64,000 nucleotides of DNA from Kluyvera sp046569695. GTDB taxonomy: Bacteria > Pseudomonadota > Gammaproteobacteria > Enterobacterales > Enterobacteriaceae. The stretch spans positions 1 through 64,000 of the forward strand of contig NZ_JBKHUI010000021.1 of the NCBI RefSeq assembly GCF_046569695.1. The letters are read 5' to 3'. Shown here piece by piece: positions 32,671-42,526 of the stretch (position 1 is its first letter; each line of letters opens with the position of its first letter). The notes beneath the pieces were generated by a model. The model was given only the letters and a program-made list of their open reading frames with translations, was not told the DNA's origin and did not search any database. The position numbers were made by a program, and so were the translations under genes.

Positions 32671-33177
32671 TTATTTCACTTCCGCTCTGGCTTCCATTTC
32701 CGCGCGGGTTGACTCAGTACAGGTTTTACCAACATACGTTTGTTTTATCGTCTGCGTCGTCGTCATTTTTCGCTCCGCTGAGTCAATCGACATCTTCATC
32801 TTCATAGCGAACTCCGTATCGCTGACTTTGGTTGTCTCAACAAGGGAGTTGGTTTTCGTCCCGTCCTGGTTGCAGATGGTTTCGCTAATTTGCCTGGTAT
32901 CGTTGTTTTCTACAAAGGTGATGTTGCAGCCGCCGGAACCGGTGGTATCGCCTTTTTTCATTTTTTTAGCGTCTTCAGACATTTTTTCGGTATAGCACAA
33001 CTGCATTGAGGTATCGACGTTCTTTTGATCCATTAACACTGTGCCGCTGACATCATCAACAATATGAATGTGCGTGTTTTCCATCTTCCATTCGCCAGGT
33101 TTCATGTCCAGGGCATAGGCGCAATTCATACCAAGCACTAAAGAAGCGATAGTTGCAGTAGCGATAAATCCTTTCAT
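32671..33177 (-). CDS. DUF3617-type periplasmic protein
   Basis: The 168-residue protein has a signal peptide of about 22 residues ending NCAYA before LDMKPGEWKMENT. The mature part contains W-x-x-E near its start and paired cysteines (QLCYTEKM, SGGCNITF, ETICNQDG, KTCTEST) that could form two disulphides. This is the usual plan of the DUF3617 family, whose function is unknown. It stands alone between two minus-strand genes. Confidence 0.7.
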   Translation of the reverse strand: MKGFIATATIASLVLGMNCAYALDMKPGEWKMENTHIHIVDDVSGTVLMDQKNVDTSMQLCYTEKMSEDAKKMKKGDTTGSGGCNITFVENNDTRQISETICNQDGTKTNSLVETTKVSDTEFAMKMKMSIDSAERKMTTTQTIKQTYVGKTCTESTRAEMEARAEVK

Positions 33178-33240
33178 TGGTAAACTCCTGCTGTCTTATA
33201 GTGGGGGAAATAGGGTCGGGTATTCTGGCCGAAATGATGA

Positions 33241-34404
33241 TTAGAAGAACGGCAGCGTTGGTGCGGCACCACGGGAAATGCGTGCGAAAATACCGGTATC
33301 CAGCGGGCGATTGTCATTGGTTAATTCCAGCGCATCGAGATGCCCGGAGACGGTGGTGTGGTTTGCCTGGTAGCGCACAAAGCGTATTTTCAACCATGGG
33401 TAGGCCAGACCCAGCGTTAGCAGGGAACCAAACGTCAGAAGCAGTAAATTGATCGCCATGCCGATAAAGGTGATGGATGAATGAAAGCGGATGTCGTTGT
33501 CGAGAGTGAGATTATTGAACGCATAGTTGCGTAGTGCGGCGAAAGCATAGGCGAAAGAAATTAATAAACCTACGATATATAGTAGGTATGTCAATGTGAA
33601 CAGCCCTCCAAGGCCATCCAGTGAGCCTAATAATATGCGATTGAATGATGCCATCAGGACTTTAACAATCACCAGCAGAAAGGGAACAATAATTGCCAGG
33701 GAAATAAGTGAGATAATAATGCATTTGGATGTGTTGAGGGTTAAGTTAAATTTATGGATGCCAAAGTTTGTGTTTTTGGCAAATAGCTCTATCCAGTTGC
33801 GATAAACAATGCCATTGATAATGGCGAAGACGATGGCGCTAATAATAAGCCCACAGGCAACACGAATTAGCAGCGCATTGAGGTTTGATGGTTCCCCTAA
33901 AAGAAGTCTCCATCCGCTAAACACGAACAGCAGCAATACTACTGCCAGAATGGGCATCCCCAGAGTAACCCACCATGCGCGCAGCATTGAACAGTGAAAA
34001 CCAAAGTGCACATTGTTCAGTGAGGTCATCGCGGCGTGGTAGTTAAGGCTCTTCACCGCCATGCATGGGAAGAACAGCATAATGACCCAGGGCGCGAATA
34101 TAATCTCTTCAGAATGGGTAATGGTGAATTCGATAAAGCAAAGAATAGCGATAATGATGGAGATAATCAGCCAGCTTAAAAATAACGCACTGCCCTTAGC
34201 ATGATAATCAAATCGGGCGCCATTGAGTTCCATGTTTTCATAAATATAACGGCGACTACGAACAAATGCCCAGGGAAGAAATATCCCACACGTTATAATT
34301 GACAGTAATACATTAACTAAACAAATCATAAAGAATGAAGAGCCTTTGCCATGAAAATGAAAGGCGTGTACTTCCCTATTCTCATCGACGAGAGAGTGGT
34401 TCAT
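33241..34404 (-). CDS. yjgN: YjgN-family (DUF898) inner-membrane protein
   Basis: The 387-residue polytopic protein has about eight to ten hydrophobic helices. The family signature is an HAFHFHGKGSSFF-like opening, then charged turns such as FVRSRRYIYENMELNGARFDYHAKGS and PWLKIRFVRYQANHTTV. DUF898 proteins have no established activity; two repeated halves are apparent, each with an R-x-x-Y/N-A-F-N segment. It occupies the yjgN position near valS as in E. coli. AT content is higher than that of its neighbours. Confidence 0.82.
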   Translation of the reverse strand: MNHSLVDENREVHAFHFHGKGSSFFMICLVNVLLSIITCGIFLPWAFVRSRRYIYENMELNGARFDYHAKGSALFLSWLIISIIIAILCFIEFTITHSEEIIFAPWVIMLFFPCMAVKSLNYHAAMTSLNNVHFGFHCSMLRAWWVTLGMPILAVVLLLFVFSGWRLLLGEPSNLNALLIRVACGLIISAIVFAIINGIVYRNWIELFAKNTNFGIHKFNLTLNTSKCIIISLISLAIIVPFLLVIVKVLMASFNRILLGSLDGLGGLFTLTYLLYIVGLLISFAYAFAALRNYAFNNLTLDNDIRFHSSITFIGMAINLLLLTFGSLLTLGLAYPWLKIRFVRYQANHTTVSGHLDALELTNDNRPLDTGIFARISRGAAPTLPFF

Positions 34405-34625
34405 GTAACATCCTTGTTCTTATTGGATAATGAATAGAAAGAACGTTCTTTATACATGAAATGCTGAGGAATAAGAACCTGACGGTTTTTTTTCAGAATA
34501 CCGGCCGTCTCTTGCATCGGCAAAAAGAGAGTGATATTAAATGAATGTATTATATCTACTGCATAAATTTAATTTATGTATGATTTGCGGCTTTGCCGCC
34601 TTTGGGATGCAGTATAAGGATCGTA

Positions 34626-35456
34626 ATGAATTGGGCACACGTATTATTAGCAGGCTATATCGGGGCGGTGATTGCTGCAGTTGTTAGCGTATTTCGCAAA
34701 AAGGGTTGGGTAGGCAAGGTCTCGGGGGTGGTTATCTTTGTGGTCGCCATCCTCGCCTGGAACCTGTTTGATGTGCATTACCTTATCCCACGGGAAAGCC
34801 CGGAATACGGTATGACTGAAGAGCAGAAGTTTGAGTCAGCGATGCTGAAAATGCCGACTTTCCAGGTGATTAAAGAACAAGACCCAGCCTTCTGGGAGCA
34901 TATTCGCAGCCAGGCTGTGCAGATGAAAGAGGCGGGTAAGAACGAGCAGCAGGTGATCGATGCGATCCAACCGCAGGTGCTACAGCTGCAGATGGCGAGG
35001 CTACAACAAGCGCCTGATGCTAACGTGGTGGAGTATATGAAGATCAACCTGGAGCAGATGGCCGCAGTGGAAAAGGCCGGTGCTGATGAGTGCTTCCGTT
35101 TTCTATTCCCGGCGGTGAAAGGGGGGATCAACCCGGTACGCCTGATATCGCGGGAAATCCTCGAACGTCGTATGGAGAGCGATGCTCGTATGATGCGTGC
35201 GGCCTATGGCCCTGATAAACACACCGTCACCGCACAGGAAAAGCATCAGGCGCTGCTCGATATGCAAAGCCTTGGCCCGACGCTGATGCAGAATTATGGC
35301 CAGGATCTAGAGATTATGTCTGACCCCAGCAAAGGCGTGGGAAAAGAGAAAATCGCCTGCGATCTGGTGCAGAGTTTCTGGAGTCAGGTCGTAGCGTTAC
35401 CGCCAGCCAATGCGGCGGGGGTTATTCGCCTCGCGGTCTCGCCTGAAATGCAGTAA
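34626..35456 (+). CDS. Membrane-anchored protein of unknown function
   Basis: I do not recognise this 276-residue protein. Two hydrophobic helices (residues about 5-18 and 27-46, GVVIFVVAILAWNLFDVHYLI) are followed by a charged, largely helical domain of about 220 residues with regular QVLQLQMARLQQA-type heptads. The ATG at 34626 follows AAGGATCGTA; the upstream 11 codons are rejected. It is divergent from yjgN and convergent with yjgM, from which a shared terminator separates it. A role tied to the membrane protein YjgN is possible but unsupported. Confidence 0.7.
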   Translation: MNWAHVLLAGYIGAVIAAVVSVFRKKGWVGKVSGVVIFVVAILAWNLFDVHYLIPRESPEYGMTEEQKFESAMLKMPTFQVIKEQDPAFWEHIRSQAVQMKEAGKNEQQVIDAIQPQVLQLQMARLQQAPDANVVEYMKINLEQMAAVEKAGADECFRFLFPAVKGGINPVRLISREILERRMESDARMMRAAYGPDKHTVTAQEKHQALLDMQSLGPTLMQNYGQDLEIMSDPSKGVGKEKIACDLVQSFWSQVVALPPANAAGVIRLAVSPEMQ

Positions 35457-35463
35457 ACCGGAT

Positions 35464-35493
35464 AACCCCTTTGAGTACGCTTAAAGGGGTTTT
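35464..35493. terminator. Bidirectional terminator
   Basis: AACCCCTTT and AAAGGGGTT form a 9-bp stem with a T-tract on the plus strand. The second arm covers the last codons of yjgM, so it can serve both convergent genes. Confidence 0.8.
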
Positions 35494-35984
35494 AGCATTC
35501 GCACTTCACAATCGACATGTCCGGTGCAGCCCAGCGGCTCGGCGATATGGACGAACCCCAGGTGTTCATAGAGGCGGATGGCTTCTGTCAGAAACGCCGT
35601 GGTCTCAAGATAGCACTGCTTAAAACCCTGCTCTCGGGCGTGCTCAAGTGCCATCAGCGCCAGCTTTTTCGCCAGCCCCTGACCGCGAACGCTTGGCAGG
35701 AAATACATCTTTTGCAGCTCGCAAATATCCGGCTCGCTGCAGCCTAACGGCGCCACGCCGCCACCGCCCACCACCTGACCATTCTGCTCAACGACCCAAT
35801 AGGCCGCGCCCGGCTGGCTGTAAACCTGGAACAGCTCATCCAGATTGGGGTCGGCCACCGTGTAGCCTTTATCGGCGGTCAGACCGTGCTCGGCGGAAAC
35901 CTCGCGGATAACGTTGGCAATGGCGGCGTTGTCGTCGGCCTTAAGGCGGCGCAGCGTCGCGGAGACAGGGGTAATGACACTCAT
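35481..35984 (-). CDS. yjgM: GNAT acetyltransferase YjgM
   Basis: This 167-residue GNAT protein matches E. coli YjgM closely (YTVADPNLDEL, GGGGVAPL, CELQKMYFLPSVRGQGLAKKL, HLGFVHI, GHVDCEVRML). The acetyl-CoA loop is R-G-Q-G-L-A. The natural substrate is not settled. The ATG at 35984 (MSVITP) is preferred to an upstream one at 36029 because the extra residues are not in the family. It lies between two hairpin terminators. Confidence 0.92.
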   Translation of the reverse strand: MSVITPVSATLRRLKADDNAAIANVIREVSAEHGLTADKGYTVADPNLDELFQVYSQPGAAYWVVEQNGQVVGGGGVAPLGCSEPDICELQKMYFLPSVRGQGLAKKLALMALEHAREQGFKQCYLETTAFLTEAIRLYEHLGFVHIAEPLGCTGHVDCEVRMLKPL

Positions 35985-36064
35985 AGCGAACTCATGACGT
36001 AAACGTGGAACATATGCAGTTAATAACACTGCGGGGAGGGGGAGTGCAAGCGAGGATAATTCAA

Positions 36065-36101
36065 TAAAAAGCCTCTGAACGAGAACGCCAGAGGCTTTTT
36101 A
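36065..36101. terminator. Hairpin terminator upstream of yjgM
   Basis: AAAAAGCCTCTG and CAGAGGCTTTTT form a stem flanked by A- and T-tracts. It may end transcripts that reach this gap from either side. Confidence 0.7.
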
Positions 36102-36113
36102 TTCGTCTGTGGT

Positions 36114-36186
36114 GTCGGATGCGCTACGCTTATCCGACCTACGTTGACGGTGCCCGTAGGCCGGATAAGCGTAGCGCCATCCGGCA
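36114..36186. repeat. REP/BIME element
   Basis: Facing REP units (GTCGGATGCGCTACGCTTAT ... GGATAAGCGTAGCGCCATCC) lie just downstream of valS. Confidence 0.88.
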
Positions 36187-36204
36187 AACGTACAGGCACG
36201 ATTT

Positions 36205-39060
36205 TTACAGCGCGGCGATGACCGCCTGCTGCTCAATCAGCTTCGCTTTCGCTTCCGCGTAACCGTCCAGCTTCTCACGCTCTTTAGCAATCACCGCTTC
36301 CGGTGCGCGAGCAACGAAACCTTCGTTGGAGAGCTTGCCTTCGATACGGGCAATCTCACCTTCGATTTTCGCCACTTCTTTTGCCAGACGCGCCAGCTCA
36401 TCTTCTTTATTGATGAGGCCGGCCATCGGGATCAGCAGCTCGGCGCCGTCGATGATTTTGGTCACGGAAACCGGACCTTTGTCATCGGCTGGCAGCACGG
36501 TGATGCTTTCCAGACGGGCCAGGTTCAGCAGGAAGCTACGGTTGTCGTTCACACGGCGCATCGCGTCGGCGCTGCAACCACGCAGCAACAGCTCCAGCGG
36601 TTTGCCTGGGGCGATGTTCATTTCCGCGCGGATGTTACGTACGGCAACGATCGCCTGCTTCAGCCACTCGGTATCAGCCAGCGCTGCTTCATCAACCTGT
36701 GCAGCGTTATATTCCGGGAACGGCTGCAGCATGATGGTATCTGCGGTGTTGCCGCAAATGACTTTCACGCGCTGCCAGATGGTCTCGGTGATGAATGGAA
36801 TGATCGGGTGCGCCAGGCGCAGCAGACCTTCCAGCACGGTGACCAGCGTATTGCGAGTGCCGCGCAGTTCAGACTCGGAACCCCCGGTCATTACCGGCTT
36901 GGTCAGCTCCAGATACCAGTCACAGAACTGGTTCCAGGTGAACTCGTACAGGATGCCCGCAGCGATGTCGAAGCGGAAGTTATCCAGCGCCTCGCGGTAC
37001 GCTTTCACGGTCTGGTTGAATTCAGCCAGGATCCAGCGGTCTGCCAGAGAAAGGGTCATTTCTCCGCCGTTGAAGCCGCAATCCTGATCTTCGGTGTTCA
37101 TCAGCACGAAGCGGCTAGCGTTCCACAGCTTGTTACAGAAGTTACGGTAACCTTCCAGACGCTTCATGTCCCAGTTGATATCGCGGCCGGTAGAGGCCAG
37201 CGCTGCCAGGGTGAAACGCAGGGCATCGGTGCCGTGTGGCTCGATGCCGTCCGGGAACTGTTTCTCGGTACGTTTGGCAATTTTCTCAGCCAGCTGCGGC
37301 TGCATCATGTTGCCGGTACGCTTAGCAAGCAGGTCTGCCAGCGAGATACCGTCGACCATATCCAGCGGGTCGATAACGTTACCTTTGGACTTGGACATCT
37401 TCTGGCCTTCGTCGTCACGAATCAGACCGGTCATGTAGACGGTCTTGAACGGAACCTGTGGCTTGCCGTTTTCATCTTTGATGAAGTGCATGGTCATCAT
37501 GATCATGCGGGCAATCCAGAAGAAGATGATGTCGAAGCCGGAAACCATCACGCTGGTTGGGTGGAACTGACGCAGCGCGTCGGTGTTTTCCGGCCAGCCC
37601 AGGGTAGAGAAGGTCCACAGCGCGGAGGAGAACCAGGTATCCAGAACGTCTTCGTCCTGACGCAGCGCAACGTCGGCGCCGAGGTTGTTTTCCTGACGCA
37701 CTTCATCTTCGGTGCGGCCAACGTAGACGTTGCCGTCGTTGTCATACCATGCCGGGATACGGTGACCCCACCACAGCTGACGGGAGATACACCAGTCCTG
37801 AATATCGCGCATCCAGGAGAAGTACATGTTTTCGTACTGCTTCGGTACGAACTGAATGTCGCCGTTCTCAACCGCTTCCACCGCCGGTTTCGCCAGCACG
37901 TCAGCACGGACGTACCACTGGTCGGTCAGCATTGGCTCGATAACCACGCCGCCACGGTCGCCGTAAGGAACGGTCAGATCGTGAGGTTTGATCTCTTCCA
38001 GCAGGCCCATCGCATCGATGGCAGCCACGATCGCTTTACGCGCGGCAAAGCGTTCCAGCTTCTGGAATTCAGCCGGGATAGCGTTGGAGTAAACGTCAGA
38101 CTCTTCGCCCTTGGTGTCATAAACTTCCGCGGTTTCACGGATGTCGCCATCAAAGGTCAGAATGTTGATCATCGGCAGCGCGTGACGACGACCGACTTCA
38201 TAGTCGTTAAAGTCGTGCGCAGGGGTGATCTTCACGCAGCCGGTGCCTTTTTCCATATCGGCGTGTTCGTCGCCCACGATAGGAATACGGCGGTCAACCA
38301 GCGGCAGAACAACGAATTTGCCAATCAGATCTTTATAGCGCGGATCTTCCGGGTTCACGGCTACGCCGGTATCGCCCAGAATGGTTTCCGGACGTGTAGT
38401 TGCCACGACCAGGTAATCTTTACCGTCTGCGGTTTTCGCGCCGTCGGCCAGCGGATAGCGGATATGCCACATCGAGCCTTTAGACTCGCGGTTTTCCACT
38501 TCCAGGTCAGAGATGGCGGTGCGCAGTTTCGGGTCCCAGTTTACCAGGCGTTTGCCACGGTAAATCAGGTCTTCTTTGTACAGGCGGACAAAGACTTCTT
38601 TCACGGCATTGGAAAGGCCTTCGTCCATGGTGAAGCGCTCGCGCTCCCAGTCAACAGAGTTGCCGAGACGGCGCATCTGACGGGTAATGGTGCCGCCGGA
38701 TTCCGCTTTCCACTGCCAGATTTTGTCGATGAAGGCATCGCGACCGTAGTCGTGACGAGTTTTACCTTCTTCAGCGGCAATCTTACGCTCAACCACCATC
38801 TGGGTAGCGATACCCGCGTGGTCGGTACCGGCCTGCCACAGGGTGTTTTTGCCCTGCATGCGCTGGTAGCGAATCATGGTGTCCATGATGGTTTGCTGGA
38901 AAGCATGACCCATATGCAAACTGCCGGTGACGTTCGGCGGCGGGATCATGATGCAGAAGGACTCTTTGCTTTCGTCGCCGTTAGGCTTGAAATAGCCCTG
39001 CTGTTCCCAGTGCTCGTAAAGCGGCTGTTCGATATCTTGCGGGTTATATGTCTTTTCCAT
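36205..39060 (-). CDS. valS: Valyl-tRNA synthetase
   Basis: This is a class Ia synthetase of 951 residues, equal in length to that of E. coli. Signatures are HMGH at residues 49-52 (HIGH motif), the CP1 editing domain in the middle, K554-M-S-K-S, and a C-terminal coiled coil (LARLAKEVAKIEGEIARIEGKL). It shares its first base with the last base of holC, so the two genes are transcribed together. Confidence 0.98.
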   Translation of the reverse strand: MEKTYNPQDIEQPLYEHWEQQGYFKPNGDESKESFCIMIPPPNVTGSLHMGHAFQQTIMDTMIRYQRMQGKNTLWQAGTDHAGIATQMVVERKIAAEEGKTRHDYGRDAFIDKIWQWKAESGGTITRQMRRLGNSVDWERERFTMDEGLSNAVKEVFVRLYKEDLIYRGKRLVNWDPKLRTAISDLEVENRESKGSMWHIRYPLADGAKTADGKDYLVVATTRPETILGDTGVAVNPEDPRYKDLIGKFVVLPLVDRRIPIVGDEHADMEKGTGCVKITPAHDFNDYEVGRRHALPMINILTFDGDIRETAEVYDTKGEESDVYSNAIPAEFQKLERFAARKAIVAAIDAMGLLEEIKPHDLTVPYGDRGGVVIEPMLTDQWYVRADVLAKPAVEAVENGDIQFVPKQYENMYFSWMRDIQDWCISRQLWWGHRIPAWYDNDGNVYVGRTEDEVRQENNLGADVALRQDEDVLDTWFSSALWTFSTLGWPENTDALRQFHPTSVMVSGFDIIFFWIARMIMMTMHFIKDENGKPQVPFKTVYMTGLIRDDEGQKMSKSKGNVIDPLDMVDGISLADLLAKRTGNMMQPQLAEKIAKRTEKQFPDGIEPHGTDALRFTLAALASTGRDINWDMKRLEGYRNFCNKLWNASRFVLMNTEDQDCGFNGGEMTLSLADRWILAEFNQTVKAYREALDNFRFDIAAGILYEFTWNQFCDWYLELTKPVMTGGSESELRGTRNTLVTVLEGLLRLAHPIIPFITETIWQRVKVICGNTADTIMLQPFPEYNAAQVDEAALADTEWLKQAIVAVRNIRAEMNIAPGKPLELLLRGCSADAMRRVNDNRSFLLNLARLESITVLPADDKGPVSVTKIIDGAELLIPMAGLINKEDELARLAKEVAKIEGEIARIEGKLSNEGFVARAPEAVIAKEREKLDGYAEAKAKLIEQQAVIAAL

Positions 39061-39503
39061 TATTTCCAGGTTGCCGTATTCAGGTTAAAACCAGCCACGC
39101 GGTAGGCTTTGTAGCGATCGCGTGCGAGTTGTTTCAGAGTTTCTTCGTAAGGGACGAAGTCTACCACTTCTGTGAAAGCGGTGGCAAAATCTGCAAAGTT
39201 TACCCGCAGACTTATCAGTATATCCCGTGGGCTGCTGTTGCGCTTGGCAGGCCAGGCTATCTCCACCGGCGCACCGCCTCTTGGGCCTTCGCCCGCCAGA
39301 TTATGCGGCACAAAACTGTCCGGAGGACGGCTCCACAGGGCTTCATCCAGGCGAATGGCCTGCTGCTCGTCTTCGCAGGCGATCAGCACGCGCTTGCCCG
39401 CGCGCCAACGTTCTGCGGCAATTTCACACACCAGTTGCTCGACGGCGCTGAGGTCGTCGACGGTGGTGTCATTGTCCAGAAGATAGAACGTCGCATTCTT
39501 CAT
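39060..39503 (-). CDS. holC: DNA polymerase III chi subunit
   Basis: Chi links the clamp loader to SSB at the replication fork. The 147-residue protein matches E. coli HolC in length and in KNATFYLLDNDTT and LWSRPPDSFVPHNLAGEG. The start at 39503 is taken rather than an upstream in-frame ATG. Its stop overlaps the valS start, suggesting coupled translation. Confidence 0.96.
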   Translation of the reverse strand: MKNATFYLLDNDTTVDDLSAVEQLVCEIAAERWRAGKRVLIACEDEQQAIRLDEALWSRPPDSFVPHNLAGEGPRGGAPVEIAWPAKRNSSPRDILISLRVNFADFATAFTEVVDFVPYEETLKQLARDRYKAYRVAGFNLNTATWK

Positions 39504-39534
39504 ATATGGGGCTTCTTGTGATGGATTTAAATAC

Positions 39535-39557
39535 AAGGCCGGGTGACCCGGCCTTTT
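39535..39557 (-). terminator. Terminator after pepA
   Basis: AAGGCCGGGT-G-ACCCGGCCTT is a 10-bp hairpin in the pepA-holC gap. On the minus strand it is followed by GTATTT. Confidence 0.65.
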
Positions 39558-39639
39558 GCCTGATGGCGACGCTGGCGCGTCTTATCGGGCCTACAGCGCA
39601 CAGTCTTGTAGGCCCGATAAGCGCAGCGCCATCCGGCAT
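39557..39639. repeat. REP/BIME element
   Basis: Facing REP units (TTGCCTGATGGCGACGCTGG ... GATAAGCGCAGCGCCATCCG) immediately follow pepA. Confidence 0.88.
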
Positions 39640-39646
39640 TTCAGCT

Positions 39647-41158
39647 TTACTCTTCGCCGTTAAAACCCGCGCGGTTCAGCAGGAACTGCGACAGCAGCGC
39701 CACTGGACGACCGGTAGCGCCTTTGGCCTTGCCGGAGCGCCATGCGGTGCCGGCGATGTCCAGGTGAGCCCAGTTGTACTTACGGGTAAAGCGCGCCAGG
39801 AAGCAGCCTGCGGTAATCGCACCGCCAGGACGGCCGCCGATGTTGGCCATATCTGCGAAGTTAGACTCCAGCTGTTCCTGATACTCATCACCCAGCGGCA
39901 GACGCCATGCGCGGTCGCCAGCCTGCTCGGACGCGCCAATCAGCTCGTGCGCCAGCGGGTTGTGGTTCGACATCAGGCCGGTGATGTGATGGCCCAGCGC
40001 AATCACGCAGGCACCGGTCAGCGTTGCCACGTCGATAACTGCTTCTGGTTCGAAGCGCTCAACGTAGGTCAGAACGTCGCACAGCACCAGACGGCCTTCG
40101 GCATCGGTGTTCAGTACTTCAACGGTCTGGCCGGACATAGTGGTCAGCACGTCGCCCGGACGATACGCGCGCCCGCCAGGCATGTTTTCACAGCCCGCCA
40201 GCACGCCGATCACGTTGATTGGCAGTTGCAGTTCCGCAACCATCCGCATCACGCCGTACACCGCCGCTGCGCCGCACATGTCGTACTTCATCTCGTCCAT
40301 GCCTTCGGCAGGCTTGATGGAGATACCGCCGGAGTCGAAGGTCAGGCCTTTACCAACCAGTACGATTGGGCGAACGTCTTCGGAAGCCACGCCTTTATAC
40401 TCGATGACCGACATCAGGGATTCGTTCTGCGAACCGTTGCCGACCGCGAGGTAGGAGTGCATGCCCAGCTCTTTCATCTGCTGTTCGCCGATGACGCGGG
40501 TGATAACGTTTTTGCTGTAGCTGTCTGCAAGCTGACGCGCCTGAGAAGCCAGGTAGGCCGCGTTACAGATGTTTGGCGGCATGTTGCCGAGGTCTTTCGC
40601 CGCTTTGATACCGGCAGCAATCGCCAGACCGTGCTGAATGGCACGTTCGCCGCTGGTCAGTTCACGGCGTGTTGGCACGTTGAAGACCATTTTACGCAGC
40701 GGGCGGCGCGGCTCGCTTTTGTTGGTTTTAAGCTGGTCGAAGCTGTACAGCGTCTCTTTTGCCGTCTCAACCGCCTGGCGTACTTTCCAGTAGTTATTGC
40801 GGCCTTTAACGTGCAGTTCGGTCAGGAAGCAGACGGCTTCCATTGAACCGGTATCATTCAGGGTGTTGATGGTTTTCTGAATGACCTGCTTGTACTGGCG
40901 CTCGTCGAGCTCGCGCTCTTTACCGCAGCCAATCAGCAGAATGCGTTCTGACAGCACGTTTGGTACGTGGTGCAGCAATAAGGTCTGCCCCGGTTTGCCT
41001 TCCAGTTCGCCGCGACGCAGCAGCGCACTGATATAGCCGTCGCTGATTTTATCGAGCTGTTCGGCGATGGGAGAAAGGCGGCGTGGTTCGAATACGCCCA
41101 CGACGATACAGGCACTCCGCTGCTTCTCCGGGCTACCACTTTTTACACTGAACTCCAT
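39647..41158 (-). CDS. pepA: Leucyl aminopeptidase PepA (XerA)
   Basis: PepA is a hexameric M17 aminopeptidase. In E. coli it also binds DNA as an accessory factor for Xer recombination at cer and as a carAB regulator. The 503-residue protein shows the two-metal site in VGKGLTFDSGGISIKP, MKYDMCGAAAV and NTDAEGRLVLCD. It is divergent from lptF. Confidence 0.97.
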   Translation of the reverse strand: MEFSVKSGSPEKQRSACIVVGVFEPRRLSPIAEQLDKISDGYISALLRRGELEGKPGQTLLLHHVPNVLSERILLIGCGKERELDERQYKQVIQKTINTLNDTGSMEAVCFLTELHVKGRNNYWKVRQAVETAKETLYSFDQLKTNKSEPRRPLRKMVFNVPTRRELTSGERAIQHGLAIAAGIKAAKDLGNMPPNICNAAYLASQARQLADSYSKNVITRVIGEQQMKELGMHSYLAVGNGSQNESLMSVIEYKGVASEDVRPIVLVGKGLTFDSGGISIKPAEGMDEMKYDMCGAAAVYGVMRMVAELQLPINVIGVLAGCENMPGGRAYRPGDVLTTMSGQTVEVLNTDAEGRLVLCDVLTYVERFEPEAVIDVATLTGACVIALGHHITGLMSNHNPLAHELIGASEQAGDRAWRLPLGDEYQEQLESNFADMANIGGRPGGAITAGCFLARFTRKYNWAHLDIAGTAWRSGKAKGATGRPVALLSQFLLNRAGFNGEE

Positions 41159-41425
41159 GCACTACGCTCCTGAATCTTAAAGACAACGGCGGTGGCTACG
41201 GATAGAATTGCAAGCTTACGTAACTCATTTCCGCTGTTGCGGTGACTTCGTGTTAATCTTAACGTTATTACGGTCCTGGCACGTCAGAACAAGTCCTGAA
41301 ACGTGAAGCCGCTGAGTCATTTAATCTTAGCGATGTTTTCGACGACTCAAGAGAATAAATGACGTTTAAGCCATGAAACAAGCTATTTTCCTGCAATAAG
41401 ACGGGTTTTTACGGGCGTATTTATA

Positions 41426-42526
41426 GTGATAATCATACGATATCTGGTGCGGGAGACGCTTAAAAGCCAGCTTGCCATCCTCTTCATCCTGCTTTTGATC
41501 TTTTTCTGTCAAAAACTGGTGAGGATCCTCGGCGCGGCGGTCGATGGTGATATCCCGACAAACCTCGTGCTCTCATTGCTCGGGCTCGGCGTGCCTGAAA
41601 TGGCGCAGCTTATCCTACCGCTGAGTCTGTTCCTCGGTCTTCTGATGACCCTGGGTAAACTGTATACCGAAAGTGAAATCACGGTGATGCACGCCTGCGG
41701 CCTGAGTAAAGCCGTGCTGGTGAAAGCGGCGATGGTCCTCGCGCTGTTTACCGGCATCGTTGCTGCTGTCAACGTGATGTGGGCGGGGCCGTGGTCGTCT
41801 CGCCATCAGGATGAAGTGCTCGCCGAAGCCAAAGCGAACCCCGGCATGGCGGCGCTGGCGCAGGGCCAGTTCCAGCAGTCTACCGATGGTAACGCGGTGT
41901 TATTCATTGAAGGCGTGAATGGCGCAAGCTTCCATGACGTCTTCCTGGCGCAGCTCCGGCCGAAGGGCACCGCGCGCCCTTCTGTGGTGGTGGCCGACAC
42001 CGGTCAACTCTCGCAGCGTAAAGACGGCTCTCAGGTGGTGACCTTAAATCAGGGTACCCGCTTTGAAGGCACCGCGATGCTGCGTGATTTCCGCATTACC
42101 GATTTTAAAAACTATCAGGCCATTATTGGCCATCAGGCCGTAGCCGCTGACCCGACCGACACCGAACAGATGAATATGAGCACGCTGTGGAATACGGATA
42201 CCGACCGTGCCCGCGCGGAGCTGCACTGGCGTTTCACGTTGGTGCTGACGGTCTTTATCATGGCGCTGATGGTAGTGCCGCTCAGCGTGGTGAACCCACG
42301 TCAGGGCCGCGTGCTGTCGATGCTTCCCGCGATGCTGCTATATCTGGTGTTCTTCCTGCTGCAGACCTCGCTGAAGTCGAACGCGGGTAAAGGCAAAATC
42401 GACCCGGCAATATGGATGTGGACGGTCAACCTGGCGTACATCGCGCTGGCCGTGGTGCTGAACCTATGGGATACCGTCCCGATGCGCCGCGTTCGCGCCC
42501 GTTTTACGCATAAAGGAGCGGTATAA
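41426..42526 (+). CDS. lptF: LPS export ABC permease LptF
   Basis: LptF forms, with LptG and LptB, the inner-membrane machine that extracts LPS and pushes it across the periplasm. The 366-residue protein has the six-helix plan: helices at about 10-40, 55-80 and 100-120, a periplasmic beta-jellyroll domain (about 130-265), then three C-terminal helices. It overlaps lptG by one base. Confidence 0.96.
   Translation: MIIIRYLVRETLKSQLAILFILLLIFFCQKLVRILGAAVDGDIPTNLVLSLLGLGVPEMAQLILPLSLFLGLLMTLGKLYTESEITVMHACGLSKAVLVKAAMVLALFTGIVAAVNVMWAGPWSSRHQDEVLAEAKANPGMAALAQGQFQQSTDGNAVLFIEGVNGASFHDVFLAQLRPKGTARPSVVVADTGQLSQRKDGSQVVTLNQGTRFEGTAMLRDFRITDFKNYQAIIGHQAVAADPTDTEQMNMSTLWNTDTDRARAELHWRFTLVLTVFIMALMVVPLSVVNPRQGRVLSMLPAMLLYLVFFLLQTSLKSNAGKGKIDPAIWMWTVNLAYIALAVVLNLWDTVPMRRVRARFTHKGAV

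Noticed and set aside
36808..39105. 765-codon open frame on the plus strand opposite valS
   Set aside because: It is the antisense shadow of the GC-rich, codon-biased valS gene, has no ribosome site, and its translation resembles no protein.
39506..40846. 446-codon open frame opposite pepA
   Set aside because: Antisense shadow of pepA; no coding signature and no start context.
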